From NCBI GenBank assembly GCA_031289755.1, contig JAITOU010000039.1, forward strand, positions 1 to 44,491: a stretch of DNA of 44,491 bases. Direction: 5' to 3'. The notes under the pieces are model-generated. The model had not been told where the DNA came from. It ran no database searches and saw nothing but the letters and a program-made list of their open reading frames with translations. This document shows, piece after piece, positions 7,183 through 15,809 of the stretch. The DNA comes from Clostridiales bacterium (GTDB lineage Bacteria > Bacillota > Clostridia > Christensenellales > JAISNN01). The number at the start of each line of letters is the position of its first letter. Position 1 is the stretch's first letter. The translations under genes and the position numbers were made by a program.

Positions 7183-8691
7183 ATGAAAAAAAAGAAAAAA
7201 ATTATTATCGTTTGTCTTATATCGTTTTTTGCCGTCTTGTCGGGCGTAGGCTTCGGGGTATTGTATGTGAACGGCTACAACGGTTTAGGTGCGGTGTACG
7301 CTATACAGCCGGGTGACTTCTACGATAAAGTCCCTTATGACGATTATATCGGCACGGCGGCGGACGTCATTCCCGACAATTTGAGAATATACGACATTAC
7401 AAATTACGGCGCGGCAATAGCGGCGGACGCTGCGCAAAATGCAAAGGCTATCAATGCCGCTATCGAAAGCTGCTCCGATAACGGCGGCGGTATAGTTTTG
7501 GTCAACGGCGGCGCATATTCGTCGGGTACGGTCTACTTAAAAAGCAATGTTACGCTCTTTGTCAAAACCGGCTCCGCGCTGGTCGCGAGCCATAGCTTCG
7601 CCGATTTTAAAAACGCCTTTATCAAGGCGGAAAACGCCGACAATGCGGTGATAACCGGCGGCGGCAAAATCTCCGGCGAAGGCGAATATTTTTTGAAAGC
7701 CCCGAAGGAAACGCACCGCTTCGAGCCGATAGCCGTCTCCGATATACGGACGCTCAACAGCGAATACCGTGCGCGTCTGAGATTCGGCAAATGGGGACGC
7801 TTGTCAAATATGGTTTTGTTTGATAATTGCCAAAACGTCTATGTCCATGATATAATTATCGAAAACTCTATGGCGTGGACGCTGACGGCAAGGCAATGCG
7901 GCGGCGTGCTTTTTGAAAACCTTGTCATCAACAATAACCGCCATGCCGCAAATACCGACGGTATCGACATCGTGGGTTCGGACGGCGTAGTCGTAAGGCA
8001 TACCTTTATCTCTACCGCCGACGACGGAATAGTCCTAAAAAATCCTAAGGCTGACGATATGCGCGAAATGAAAAATATCAGAATTTACGACTGCAAAATC
8101 ATGACCTGCACAAACGCCTTCAAAATCGGTTCGGAAACCTACGGCGACATCTCGGACGTAATAGTCGAAGACATAGAAGCCTTTACCGACGGTATTTTTC
8201 CCGGCTCGGTCGCCGGAATATCGATAGAATCAATGGACGGCGCAAGGGTCACGGATATCACAATCAGAAATTTTTCTATGAGCGGCGTCACCTGTCCGCT
8301 CTTTATAAGACTCGGCAACCGAAACCGTTACGGCAAAAAAAGCTATAAGGGCGAAATATCCGGCATAACAATCGAGAACGTCACGGCAAGAGAAGCGGAA
8401 TTGCCGTCGATTATAAGCGGAGTCGCAAAGAACAAAAATACCGCTCTCTATGTCAAAAACGTGACGCTGACAAACTTTGATATCGAGTACCGCGAAAGCC
8501 CCGAAAACGTCATACTCAGGTCGAAAATTCCCGAATACAAAAAAGCTTATCCCGAAAATTGGCGTTTCGGCGACGTTCCTGCCTACGGGCTTTGGGCAAG
8601 GCACGCCGAAGACTTGACGCTGAACAGCTTTAACGTGACGCCGCGCAGCGCAAATACACGCAAATGTACCGTCTTTGACGACGTTATTTAG
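7183..8691 (+). CDS. glycoside hydrolase family 28 (polygalacturonase-like), exported
   Basis: A 502-aa right-handed beta-helix enzyme. The N-terminus is a signal or anchor sequence (KKKKK, then a hydrophobic stretch to about residue 28). A pectinase-fold opening, YDITNYGAA, follows near residue 70. The GH28 catalytic aspartates are visible in NTDGIDI (257-263) and ADDGIVLK (279-286). The usual histidine loop is replaced by ETYGD, and an arginine follows in FIRLGNR. GH28 enzymes hydrolyse alpha-linked galacturonic acid in pectin, or related exo-linkages; the exact linkage is not predictable. The start is ATG 7183, with CAGGGA 7 nt upstream; a TTG two codons earlier is less likely. It is first in an operon with a sugar symporter, so its product is probably imported. 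Confidence 0.85.
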   Translation: MKKKKKIIIVCLISFFAVLSGVGFGVLYVNGYNGLGAVYAIQPGDFYDKVPYDDYIGTAADVIPDNLRIYDITNYGAAIAADAAQNAKAINAAIESCSDNGGGIVLVNGGAYSSGTVYLKSNVTLFVKTGSALVASHSFADFKNAFIKAENADNAVITGGGKISGEGEYFLKAPKETHRFEPIAVSDIRTLNSEYRARLRFGKWGRLSNMVLFDNCQNVYVHDIIIENSMAWTLTARQCGGVLFENLVINNNRHAANTDGIDIVGSDGVVVRHTFISTADDGIVLKNPKADDMREMKNIRIYDCKIMTCTNAFKIGSETYGDISDVIVEDIEAFTDGIFPGSVAGISIESMDGARVTDITIRNFSMSGVTCPLFIRLGNRNRYGKKSYKGEISGITIENVTAREAELPSIISGVAKNKNTALYVKNVTLTNFDIEYRESPENVILRSKIPEYKKAYPENWRFGDVPAYGLWARHAEDLTLNSFNVTPRSANTRKCTVFDDVI

Positions 8692-8741
8692 AGAGCTTAT
8701 CATACCAAATAAAATCGCCGTTTATCGGTGAAGGAAAAAAT

Positions 8742-10268
8742 ATGCCGGACAAGCTATCGGACAAAGCACTCCTAAAAGATGCGATGAACAAAAAATACTT
8801 AAAGCCTAAGGATTACATTACCTTCTCTATGGCGAAGTTTGCGGTGTCGGCTATTATCGGCTTGACACAAGGGTATCTTTTGATTTTTTACACTTCGATT
8901 TTGGGTATCGCGCCCGTCACCGTCGGCGTAATGTTTTTGGTGTCAAAAATCTTCGACGGTCTAAACGACCCTATCATGGGAGTCATCGTTGACAAGACAA
9001 AATCAAAGCTCGGCAAGATGCGTCCTTATCTGTTTTTTGGGGCAGTGCCGTTCGGCGTTTTGACCATCCTGCTGTTTTTGCCCGTAGGGGGTCTGAGCTA
9101 CGGCGGCAAGATAGGTTATATGTATATCACCTATATCGCTTACGGGATAGTCGGTACAATCATAAATATTCCGATGGACGGACTGCCTGCCGTAGCTTCG
9201 CCCAACAGCGACGAAAGCACAAAGATTATTTCTATCAGCCGAATTGTAGGCTCGGTCGGCGAGCAGTCGGCTTTGGTGCTTTATTCGCTCTTCGCGCTCT
9301 TTTTTGCAATGAAAGAGGTCTATATGATGATGGGCATAATCATAGGCGTGCTTGCGCCGATATTTATGCTGCTCGGCGTCGTCAATATCAAGGAACGCGT
9401 TCCGCCGTCTAAGATTCCGCCAAAGATTACCGACGGCTTTAAATATCTGTTCAAAAACAAACAGTTTACCGCGCTCGTCGCGTCGCTGTTGATTTCTTTT
9501 TTCCGCAACCTTGTTTCGGCGGCAATCATCTATATGGTGACATACATATATTCCAACGGCTCGTTAAATATTTTCTTTGCTTTGCCGGGCGCGGTCGCCG
9601 CTATGCTCGGTATGCTGTTTGCTCCTAAGCTCAAAAAAATGATGGATTCAAAGCAGATATATATTCTCGCTACGCTTGTCCATTCGGCAGGGCTGTTGAT
9701 AGTGTTTTTTGTCGGGTCTGGCGCGGCGTGGTTTGTCACGGCTATTTTGATGGCGGTGGCTATGCTGCCGGTCGGCTTGCTCAACGTCGTTCCGCATTTT
9801 ATGGCAATCGACACGCTGGATTATTGGGAGGACAAGACGGGACAGCGAAACGAAGGCATTACCTTTGCTATCATATCGCTAAGGGGCAAAATTTCTTCGG
9901 CGTTTAAGGACTTTTTTCTCGCTTCGCTTTTGAGCTTCTTTTTGTTTACTACGCCGCTGCTTGCGATAAATAACCACGCTCCGGCACAGCTCGATTTTAC
10001 AAAGCAAGGTATATTCATGATTTTTACCGTCATACCGGGCATTTTAAATCTGCTGTCGATTTTGCCGATGTTGTTTTATAAGCTGAGCGGCAAGCGCATG
10101 GCGGAAATCAGGGGCAGACTGACCTTAAAGCGTGCGGCACTTTTAGCCGACGGCGATATGGCTGCGGCGGACGGGATAGAAGCCTTGTCCGAAAGCGCGG
10201 ATATCGTAGAGAGTGATATTTTGACGGAAGCGGATAGCCGCCGCATAGGGGGAAGCATAGATGAATAA
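8742..10268 (+). CDS. GPH-family (MelB-like) sugar:cation symporter
   Basis: A 508-aa membrane protein with about 12 helices. The GPH signature is clear: KIFDGLNDPIMGVIVDKTKS with GKMRPYL after it contains the cation-site aspartates of the MelB family. A long charged C-terminal tail (from about residue 455) is cytoplasmic. Members import glycosides or uronides with H+ or Na+. It lies 50 nt after the GH28 gene with GAAGGAA before its ATG, so it probably takes up the GH28 product. It overlaps the lipoprotein gene by 8 nt. A second GPH gene (24280-25821) is in the other operon. Confidence 0.88.
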   Translation: MPDKLSDKALLKDAMNKKYLKPKDYITFSMAKFAVSAIIGLTQGYLLIFYTSILGIAPVTVGVMFLVSKIFDGLNDPIMGVIVDKTKSKLGKMRPYLFFGAVPFGVLTILLFLPVGGLSYGGKIGYMYITYIAYGIVGTIINIPMDGLPAVASPNSDESTKIISISRIVGSVGEQSALVLYSLFALFFAMKEVYMMMGIIIGVLAPIFMLLGVVNIKERVPPSKIPPKITDGFKYLFKNKQFTALVASLLISFFRNLVSAAIIYMVTYIYSNGSLNIFFALPGAVAAMLGMLFAPKLKKMMDSKQIYILATLVHSAGLLIVFFVGSGAAWFVTAILMAVAMLPVGLLNVVPHFMAIDTLDYWEDKTGQRNEGITFAIISLRGKISSAFKDFFLASLLSFFLFTTPLLAINNHAPAQLDFTKQGIFMIFTVIPGILNLLSILPMLFYKLSGKRMAEIRGRLTLKRAALLADGDMAAADGIEALSESADIVESDILTEADSRRIGGSIDE

Positions 10269-11211
10269 GAAAACAATTAGAATTATTTTTGCGGTCTTTC
10301 TTCTTTCGGCTCTTCTTATGCTTACGGCCTGCTCGCCTAATAGCGCGGTCGGGGGCTTGGATAAGTTTACCGACAATATAAAAGCCGTTTCGGAGAAATT
10401 GGCGGAGCAGGAAGCTTATGCTTATACTATGACGCTCAACGTGCAGACGATGACAAACTTCGGCGACAGCGTATTGCCGTCTAACAAAGAGCCGTCCGAG
10501 CGTGCAAAATGGGACAGACCGACCTTTGAATATCTTTTTATCAAAGACCGCTTAGATTGGTACGCAAAAGCCGTCTTGACCGATACAAAGAAGGACGCAA
10601 GCGGACAGCCCGTCTTTTCGGATAAGGATTTCAAAAAAAACCTGTACGAAGCGCCGACAGTCACCGAGTATTGGTATGTGAGCGGTCTGCTTACGGTCAA
10701 AAAGGACGGTCAGACTGTATTTAGCGGTCAAGAAGCGGATTATATTGCGGCAGCGGCGGACGACGCTTCCTTTAAGTACGCCTACGGCAATCCTGCGGCG
10801 GAGCTTTTGACGGGGGCGGACACGGACGCGGTATTTTATATAGAGAACCGAAAATGGTTTTCGCAGACGATTGCCGCTTACACTTCCTTTTATACCGTCG
10901 ATACGGTCGGCGCAAGGCTGCCTTATCAGATAAGTCCTTTTGTGTCCGGCACGAGCGAGGACCTGCAATTCGATTGGGAAAGGCTTTCCGGCGTTATTTC
11001 GGAAACATACAGCTACACGTCCAAAAAGAACAAGCCGGTTTTGATTGAATACAACACCGAAGCCTTTGCTTCCAACAAAAAAACAGCGACGCAGATATGG
11101 AACAATCGGGAAGTCACCGTTTGGAACGGCGATGTGACGGAGAAAACTGCGTCGGTATTTAGATTCAGTTATCCGGACAAAAAAACCGTCGTTTCCATAC
11201 CGAAACGTTGA
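10261..11211 (+). CDS. lipoprotein of unknown function
   Basis: A 316-aa protein with a type II signal peptide. Hydrophobic residues 8-22 are followed by the lipobox LTAC with C24 as the lipid-modified cysteine. The mature part is rich in Tyr, Thr and Lys, as in extracytoplasmic beta-rich proteins, and I recognise no catalytic motif. It is not a standard sugar-binding protein: it is shorter, and there is no ABC permease in the operon. Its start overlaps the symporter stop by 8 nt, so the two are coupled. A role in holding glycans or in sensing is possible, but is only inferred from position. Confidence 0.75.
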   Translation: MNKKTIRIIFAVFLLSALLMLTACSPNSAVGGLDKFTDNIKAVSEKLAEQEAYAYTMTLNVQTMTNFGDSVLPSNKEPSERAKWDRPTFEYLFIKDRLDWYAKAVLTDTKKDASGQPVFSDKDFKKNLYEAPTVTEYWYVSGLLTVKKDGQTVFSGQEADYIAAAADDASFKYAYGNPAAELLTGADTDAVFYIENRKWFSQTIAAYTSFYTVDTVGARLPYQISPFVSGTSEDLQFDWERLSGVISETYSYTSKKNKPVLIEYNTEAFASNKKTATQIWNNREVTVWNGDVTEKTASVFRFSYPDKKTVVSIPKR

Positions 11212-11236
11212 GCGCGTTATCTTGAAGGAGTTTAAA

Positions 11237-12484
11237 ATGATAAAAATAGCTATTATCGGAATGGGCAACCGCGGACGGCGTTATGCCGCCCAGATAAGCA
11301 AAAATCCCGATGCGGAAATCACGGCAATATGCGAAAAAAATCCGTCGCATCTCTATGCCGCCGCCCAAAAATACGGCGTGAGCCGAGAGAACGCCTTTCT
11401 TTCCGACACGGAATTTTTTGAGAAAGGCAGGCTTGCGGACGCGCTTGTCATCGCCACGCAGGACCGCGACCATTACGGACACGCCGTAGCGGCGTTGAAA
11501 TTAGGCTATCAGCTTCTTATCGAAAAGCCCGTCTCTCCCGTGCTTTCGGAATGCGAAGAGATAGCCGCGCTTGCGGACGAAAAGAGCTTGCGAGTCGTCG
11601 TCTGTCACGTCCTTAGATATTCGTCCTTTTATGACACGGTAAAACGCGTTATAGACGCGGGCGAGATAGGCGACGTCGTTTCGGTCAACGACACCGAAAA
11701 TGTCGGCTATTGGCATTTTTGTCACAGCTATGTGCGCGGCAATTGGCGCAACGAGTCCGAAACAGGCCCGTCGATTTTGGCAAAATGCTGTCATGACCTC
11801 GATATTATCCATTATTTTACGGGCAATAAATGTCAAGAGGTTTTTTCGAGCGGTTCGCGCAAGCTCTTTCTCAAAGATAACGCGCCCGAAGGCGCTGCCG
11901 ACTACTGTCTTGCGCCGTGTCCGCACCAAAAAACTTGTCCCTATGACGCAAAAAAGATTTATTACGGCATAACAAGGTACACTATCCCAAAAATGGGTGT
12001 TCATATCAAGGTCGTCACCGGCAAAGCCAACCCCAAAATCAAGGATTTAAAGGACGTCTTAAAAACCTCTCCTTACGGACGCTGCGTATATAAATGCGAC
12101 AACGACGTCATGGAAAACCAAAACGTCGCGCTGCGCCTTGAAAACGGCGTCAACGCAAATCTGACTATGACGGCTTTTTCTAAGGGCTGTTTTAGGCGGC
12201 TTCACATTTGCGGAACAAAGGGCGAAATAATCGGTATAGACAGTCGGGGAAAATTCCGTCTGAACGTCTTCGGCGGTCCGTCAAAAACTATCAAGGTGTC
12301 GTCGGGCGGTGTTTTTGGACATCTCGGCGGTGACCGCATGATAGTGTCCGACTTTATAGACCTGTTAAGGACGGGCAAGCCGAGTACGAGATTGTCCTTG
12401 ATAGCCGTCACTCTCGAAAGTCACCGTATCGCCTTTGCCGCCGAAGAATCGCGCAAAAGCGGAAAATCGGTGAGCTTGTTATGA
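11237..12484 (+). CDS. Gfo/Idh/MocA-family oxidoreductase
   Basis: A 415-aa NAD(P)-dependent sugar oxidoreductase. The N-terminal Rossmann fold begins MIKIAIIGMGNRGRRYA. The EKP motif (IEKPVSP) and the catalytic-type histidine in KCCHDLDII are present. Between them and the C-terminus lies the Cys-containing insertion CLAPCPHQKTCPYDAKKIYY, found in a subset of this family. ATG 11237 is chosen because AAGGAG lies 6 nt upstream. Substrate unknown; enzymes of this family oxidise or reduce sugars and uronates at C1-C5. It is the first of three family members in the locus. Confidence 0.85.
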   Translation: MIKIAIIGMGNRGRRYAAQISKNPDAEITAICEKNPSHLYAAAQKYGVSRENAFLSDTEFFEKGRLADALVIATQDRDHYGHAVAALKLGYQLLIEKPVSPVLSECEEIAALADEKSLRVVVCHVLRYSSFYDTVKRVIDAGEIGDVVSVNDTENVGYWHFCHSYVRGNWRNESETGPSILAKCCHDLDIIHYFTGNKCQEVFSSGSRKLFLKDNAPEGAADYCLAPCPHQKTCPYDAKKIYYGITRYTIPKMGVHIKVVTGKANPKIKDLKDVLKTSPYGRCVYKCDNDVMENQNVALRLENGVNANLTMTAFSKGCFRRLHICGTKGEIIGIDSRGKFRLNVFGGPSKTIKVSSGGVFGHLGGDRMIVSDFIDLLRTGKPSTRLSLIAVTLESHRIAFAAEESRKSGKSVSLL

Positions 12485-12548
12485 GTGCGTAGTTAAAAAT
12501 AATTTGTCCGTCATCTGCAATGCGAGCATAATCACAAAGGGAAAATAT

Positions 12549-12998
12549 ATGGGTGAAGAAATATTAATAGCGGATATACAAAGGGTCTTTACGCCGTCGG
12601 ACGAGAAGCGGCATATAGGCTTTGAGTTTGAAGTCAAAAGGCAATATAAATATCTCAAAATAAATTACGCTTATTCGCCGAAGGATTTCACCGACGATGC
12701 AAGGTCGGCTGAGCTTTTATTTGATTGCGCTCAAAAAAGCTTGGTCGATGTGGGCGGCATACATTTTAAGAACGCGCTTCCTTTTAAAAATCTGCTGACG
12801 CTTTCGGTCGATTCGCCGTCTATGACGCTCGGCTGTGCGCACCGTCACGATAACGACATAGAGATTATGATAGGCGCGGCTTCGTCGTGCGGATTTTTGC
12901 CGGCGCGGATAGAGACGGGCGTATGGACTGCCGTCGTCAGTACGCATTGCGTTCTGTCGGTCGTGACGGCAAGAATAACGGTAAGGGGCGGAATATGA
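12549..12998 (+). CDS. stand-alone N-terminal beta-sandwich domain of a CehA/McbA-type protein
   Basis: A 149-aa protein with alternating polar and hydrophobic strands and no signal peptide. GFLPARIETGVWTAVV near the end resembles the domain that in many CehA/McbA-type metallohydrolases precedes the PHP domain in the same chain. Here the stop codon overlaps the start of the PHP gene (ATGA), so the two domains are separate proteins made together. AAAGGGA lies 6 nt before ATG 12549; an upstream TTG at 12504 in frame is not supported. Its likely role is as a partner or sugar-binding lid of the PHP protein. The assignment rests on motif memory and order. Confidence 0.65.
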   Translation: MGEEILIADIQRVFTPSDEKRHIGFEFEVKRQYKYLKINYAYSPKDFTDDARSAELLFDCAQKSLVDVGGIHFKNALPFKNLLTLSVDSPSMTLGCAHRHDNDIEIMIGAASSCGFLPARIETGVWTAVVSTHCVLSVVTARITVRGGI

Positions 12999-13957
12999 AA
13001 TTTTATCCTTTTGAATTGCATTGCCATACGGTACACAGCGACGGAAACTTTACTCCGCAGACGCTCATTGCGGCGGCAAAGGATGCCGGACTTGACGGAA
13101 TTGCCTTGACAGACCATAATGCGGTGTCGGGGCTTGACGAGATTGTCAAGGTCGGAGAGCAAAACGGCGTCGTCGTCTTACGCGGAACAGAGTGGACGAC
13201 CTTCTACGGACATTTGACCGTATTGGGCGAAGGACTCGATATCGATTGGCGGACGGTCAATCCCGAAACGGTCACCTTAAAGGCGGCGGCAGTCAGGACG
13301 CTCGGCGGCTGTGCCGGTATAGCGCACCCTTGCCGTCCGGGATATCCCGTGTGTACGGGGGGCAGCGACGAATGGAATATAAACGATTACGGAGCGTTTT
13401 CGCATTTTGAAGTTTGGTCGGGGCTTTCTCCGTCCGCCGATATTACAAACGTCTTTTCGGCAAAAAGATACATGAGCCTGTGCGCCTTAGGCACAAGGCT
13501 TGCGTGCGTATACGGCAGGGATTGGCACAGGAGCGGCACGGGCGCGTATGCGGCTACTTATCTCGGAGTCGACGGTGCGCTCACTGCCGAAAGCGCGCTT
13601 GCGGCGATAAAGAGCCGCCATACCTTTATTTCCGTCGGAGTGCGTATCGATGCGGAGCTGATAAAGGACGGCGAACGGCATTATTTTTTCGGCGACGACG
13701 TTCCTGCCGGAAGGTATATTTTTAAAGGAAGCCTGTCGCCGTTCAATCTTTCTTATACGCAAAAATACGGCGTTAGCGCAAAAAAAATAACGCTGTTAAA
13801 CGGCGCGGAGCTTTGCGAAGCCGCAATCAATGAAAGCGGAGAGTTTTGTATCGCGGTGAATGCAAAACCGGGCGATTGCCTTCAAGCGGAAGTATCGGGA
13901 ATAATAGAAGGGGAAAGGGCGGTCTTGTCGCTTGCGTCGCCGTTTTGGTTCGTTTAA
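12995..13957 (+). CDS. PHP-domain metallohydrolase (CehA/McbA-like)
   Basis: A 320-aa protein with the full PHP metal-site pattern: HCH (H9, H11) and D16, LTDHN (D40, H41), a glutamate in RGTEWT, GIAHPCRPG, and YGRDWHRSG. PHP enzymes hydrolyse phosphoester or carbonyl-type bonds with a multinuclear metal centre. CehA/McbA members of this family are often near carbohydrate genes and their substrates are mostly unknown. The start is ATG 12995, four bases inside the preceding gene. The C-terminal 90 residues form a beta-rich extension. In this operon a sugar phosphodiester is a plausible substrate, especially with the GDPD-like gene next, but that is inference. Confidence 0.8.
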   Translation: MKFYPFELHCHTVHSDGNFTPQTLIAAAKDAGLDGIALTDHNAVSGLDEIVKVGEQNGVVVLRGTEWTTFYGHLTVLGEGLDIDWRTVNPETVTLKAAAVRTLGGCAGIAHPCRPGYPVCTGGSDEWNINDYGAFSHFEVWSGLSPSADITNVFSAKRYMSLCALGTRLACVYGRDWHRSGTGAYAATYLGVDGALTAESALAAIKSRHTFISVGVRIDAELIKDGERHYFFGDDVPAGRYIFKGSLSPFNLSYTQKYGVSAKKITLLNGAELCEAAINESGEFCIAVNAKPGDCLQAEVSGIIEGERAVLSLASPFWFV

Positions 13958-14013
13958 ACGGGGCATAAAACACGCGGCTTATAGCAGATAAAAAAGATTT
14001 TTCGGAGGATATA

Positions 14014-14664
14014 ATGATGATTACGGCGCACGGCGGAGCTTTAAAAACGGGGCGTAACACGACCGAATATTTTGACGCTATGACGGGCTACTCTATGGAA
14101 GCGGTCGAGGTGGATATCAGACTGCAAAAAGGCGTTCTTGTTCTCGCTCATTTTTTGCCGCCGTTCTTCAAAAAAAATGCGGTAAGGCTCGAAGACGTCT
14201 TTGAGTACTGCAAAAAAAACAATTTCAAGGTAAATTGCGACGTCAAAGAAAAGGGAATGGTAGCCCCCGTCTTAGCCCTTGCAAAAGCTTGCGGCGCATC
14301 GGAATACCTTTACTTTACGGGGAATGTCATGCCGTACGAGATAGAAGACTTGACGGACGGAGCCGTCTTTGTCAATACTCATTTTTATGAAAAGGAAATT
14401 CCTTTAAAGGCCGAAAATCTCGCGGCAATCAAAAAATATTTGGAGAGCTTCGGCAATGCGCGTATCTACGGTATCAACATACCGTACAGATATGCCGACG
14501 ACGCTTTTTTGGCGGAAGCGGAACGAATAGGCTTAAAGCTGTCCGTCTATACCGTTGACGATGCCGCCTTGCTCGAACGGCTGATAAAACGCGGCGTCTA
14601 TAATATAACGACAAATACCGTCGATACAGCTTTAAACATCAGGGAAGCGTTAAACGGAAAATAA
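14014..14664 (+). CDS. glycerophosphodiester phosphodiesterase-like protein
   Basis: A 216-aa TIM-barrel protein. The GDPD pattern is visible: AHGG (H6), RNTTEYF (N15), VEVDIR (E32, D34), the second catalytic histidine in LVLAH (H46) and a C-terminal VYTVDD. The family normally has HRG at the first histidine with an arginine that binds phosphate; here it is HGG. The usual length is about 240-250 aa, so this is compact. It lacks a signal peptide and is cytoplasmic. GGAGGA precedes the ATG. It is the last gene of the GH28 operon and convergent with the AraC gene, with 12 nt between the stops and no obvious hairpin. Confidence 0.75.
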   Translation: MMITAHGGALKTGRNTTEYFDAMTGYSMEAVEVDIRLQKGVLVLAHFLPPFFKKNAVRLEDVFEYCKKNNFKVNCDVKEKGMVAPVLALAKACGASEYLYFTGNVMPYEIEDLTDGAVFVNTHFYEKEIPLKAENLAAIKKYLESFGNARIYGINIPYRYADDAFLAEAERIGLKLSVYTVDDAALLERLIKRGVYNITTNTVDTALNIREALNGK

Positions 14665-14676
14665 ATATGCCTTTCA

Positions 14677-15414
14677 TTAAGATTTTTCGGAATAGCCGCT
14701 CGGGTTTTGTCCGAAATGTTTTTTGAAAAGACGCGAAAAATACAGCGCGTCGGGAAAGCCGCTCATATGTGCTATCTCCTTTATTTGCAGGCGGTTTGTG
14801 GACATTGCCGCAAGCAATTTCTTAGCGTTATCCAAGCGGATTTTTGTCAAAAATTGCAGGGGAGAAATCCCCGTTTCTTTGATAAAGAGCTTTCGCAGAT
14901 ATTCGGCGGACAGGGGAAGCGTCCGCATATAGACGCCGATGTCAAAATCCTCGTCGCCGAAGCTTTCTATCAGTTTGTTTTTGAGCGTTTCGACGTATTC
15001 GGAGCAATAGCCGATGTTGACCATTCCCGTGATAAGGTTCAAAAACAGGTCGACGTAATTTTGAATGACGGCGTTTTTGTTCTTCATTTCCGACGCGTAT
15101 GCCAAGATGAGCTGATGAAGGAGCTGACCGACCGTGTTGTTTGCGTCGGCGACCTTAAAAAAGTATTTGTACGGAGCGACCCAATCCGAAAGATTTACAT
15201 GGATATTTTTGAAGCCGCTATCCGATGAATTTGAATGCGGCGTCTCCGGCGGTATGACCAAAATATCGCCGCGTGCATAAATAAAGCCCTGTCCGTCCGA
15301 AAAACGAATTATTCCGTTGCCGTGCGTGCAGTAAATGATTTCCCAATCCGTATGGCGGTGAAGGGGAATCAGATATGACCGCGCTTGTTTTCCGATGTAT
15401 GTGAGTGCCGCCAT
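14677..15414 (-). CDS. AraC-family transcriptional regulator
   Basis: A 245-aa regulator. The N-terminal cupin ligand domain includes HRHTDWEIIYC and GDILVIPPETPH. The C-terminal part has two helix-turn-helix units: LSAEYLRKLFIKETGISP and the signature region ending SGFPDALYFSRLFKKHFG. AraC proteins with this layout sense sugars and usually activate. ATG 15414 is used because GGAGAAAGG lies just before it; an upstream frame to 15453 has no such site. It is divergent from the eda operon and convergent with the GH28 operon. A shared box before both operon promoters (7049-7065 and 15686-15700) is its probable target. The inducer may be a uronate or an oligosaccharide. Confidence 0.88.
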   Translation of the reverse strand: MAALTYIGKQARSYLIPLHRHTDWEIIYCTHGNGIIRFSDGQGFIYARGDILVIPPETPHSNSSDSGFKNIHVNLSDWVAPYKYFFKVADANNTVGQLLHQLILAYASEMKNKNAVIQNYVDLFLNLITGMVNIGYCSEYVETLKNKLIESFGDEDFDIGVYMRTLPLSAEYLRKLFIKETGISPLQFLTKIRLDNAKKLLAAMSTNRLQIKEIAHMSGFPDALYFSRLFKKHFGQNPSGYSEKS

Positions 15415-15487
15415 AAAAACCTTTCTCCAAAATCCGACTTTTATCCTGCGCAATCTACGGTGCGGAATAAAAATCTATTATGTATTT

Positions 15488-15516
15488 ATTATATCAGATT
15501 TTGGACGCGTCCGCAA
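15488..15516 (-). promoter_or_regulatory. promoter of the AraC gene
   Basis: On the minus strand TTGCGG (15516-15511), 17 nt, TATAAT (15493-15488). A perfect palindrome GGACGCGTCC (15503-15512) overlaps the -35 edge and spacer and could be an operator. The 395-nt region 15415-15809 otherwise holds the eda promoter and its sites. Confidence 0.7.
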
Positions 15517-15685
15517 TAATAAAAAATATATATTGCTCATTAAATAATACGGTGCGGTTTTAAAGGAAGGTTTTTACACGAAAAGGCGCAAAAAGAGCCG
15601 TTTAGCGTGCCGAAAGGGCGTCGTAAAGAAAAATCTTCCGCAAAAAAGTGTACGTTATTTTACTTTTGAAGCAATAGATATCTAT

Positions 15686-15700
15686 TTTGTCCATATTATG
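15686..15700 (+). promoter_or_regulatory. putative AraC-type activator box upstream of eda
   Basis: TTTGTCCATATTATG ends 14 nt before the -35 box. It matches the box at 7049-7065 except for one inserted C, and the similarity continues loosely through AAATT to the promoter itself. Confidence 0.6.
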
Positions 15701-15714
15701 TTCCGAAATTAGTA

Positions 15715-15743
15715 TTGCATTACGGGGCGATTAAATATATAAT
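15715..15743 (+). promoter_or_regulatory. promoter of the eda-uxu operon
   Basis: TTGCAT (15715-15720), 17 nt, TATAAT (15738-15743). Transcription would begin near 15750. Confidence 0.8.
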
Positions 15744-15760
15744 ATATGAGTAAAATGTCG

Positions 15761-15774
15761 GCGTTATATAACGC
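15761..15774. promoter_or_regulatory. perfect 14-bp palindrome in the eda leader
   Basis: GCGTTATATAACGC lies about 10 nt downstream of the expected transcription start. This is a common place for a repressor such as a LacI- or GntR-type uronate regulator. No such regulator is encoded in the window. Confidence 0.4.
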
Positions 15775-15809
15775 ATATAGAGAGAAACGGTAAAAAAGAG
15801 AGAGAAGCT

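Noticed and set aside
8742..10268. Lactose or melibiose permease as a specific name
   Set aside because: GPH family members share these motifs across many substrates; the operon points to uronides or pectin sugars but does not prove one.
10422..11268. Long minus-strand ORFs over the lipoprotein and oxidoreductase genes
   Set aside because: They are antisense shadows of well-supported coding frames, without ribosome sites or family motifs.
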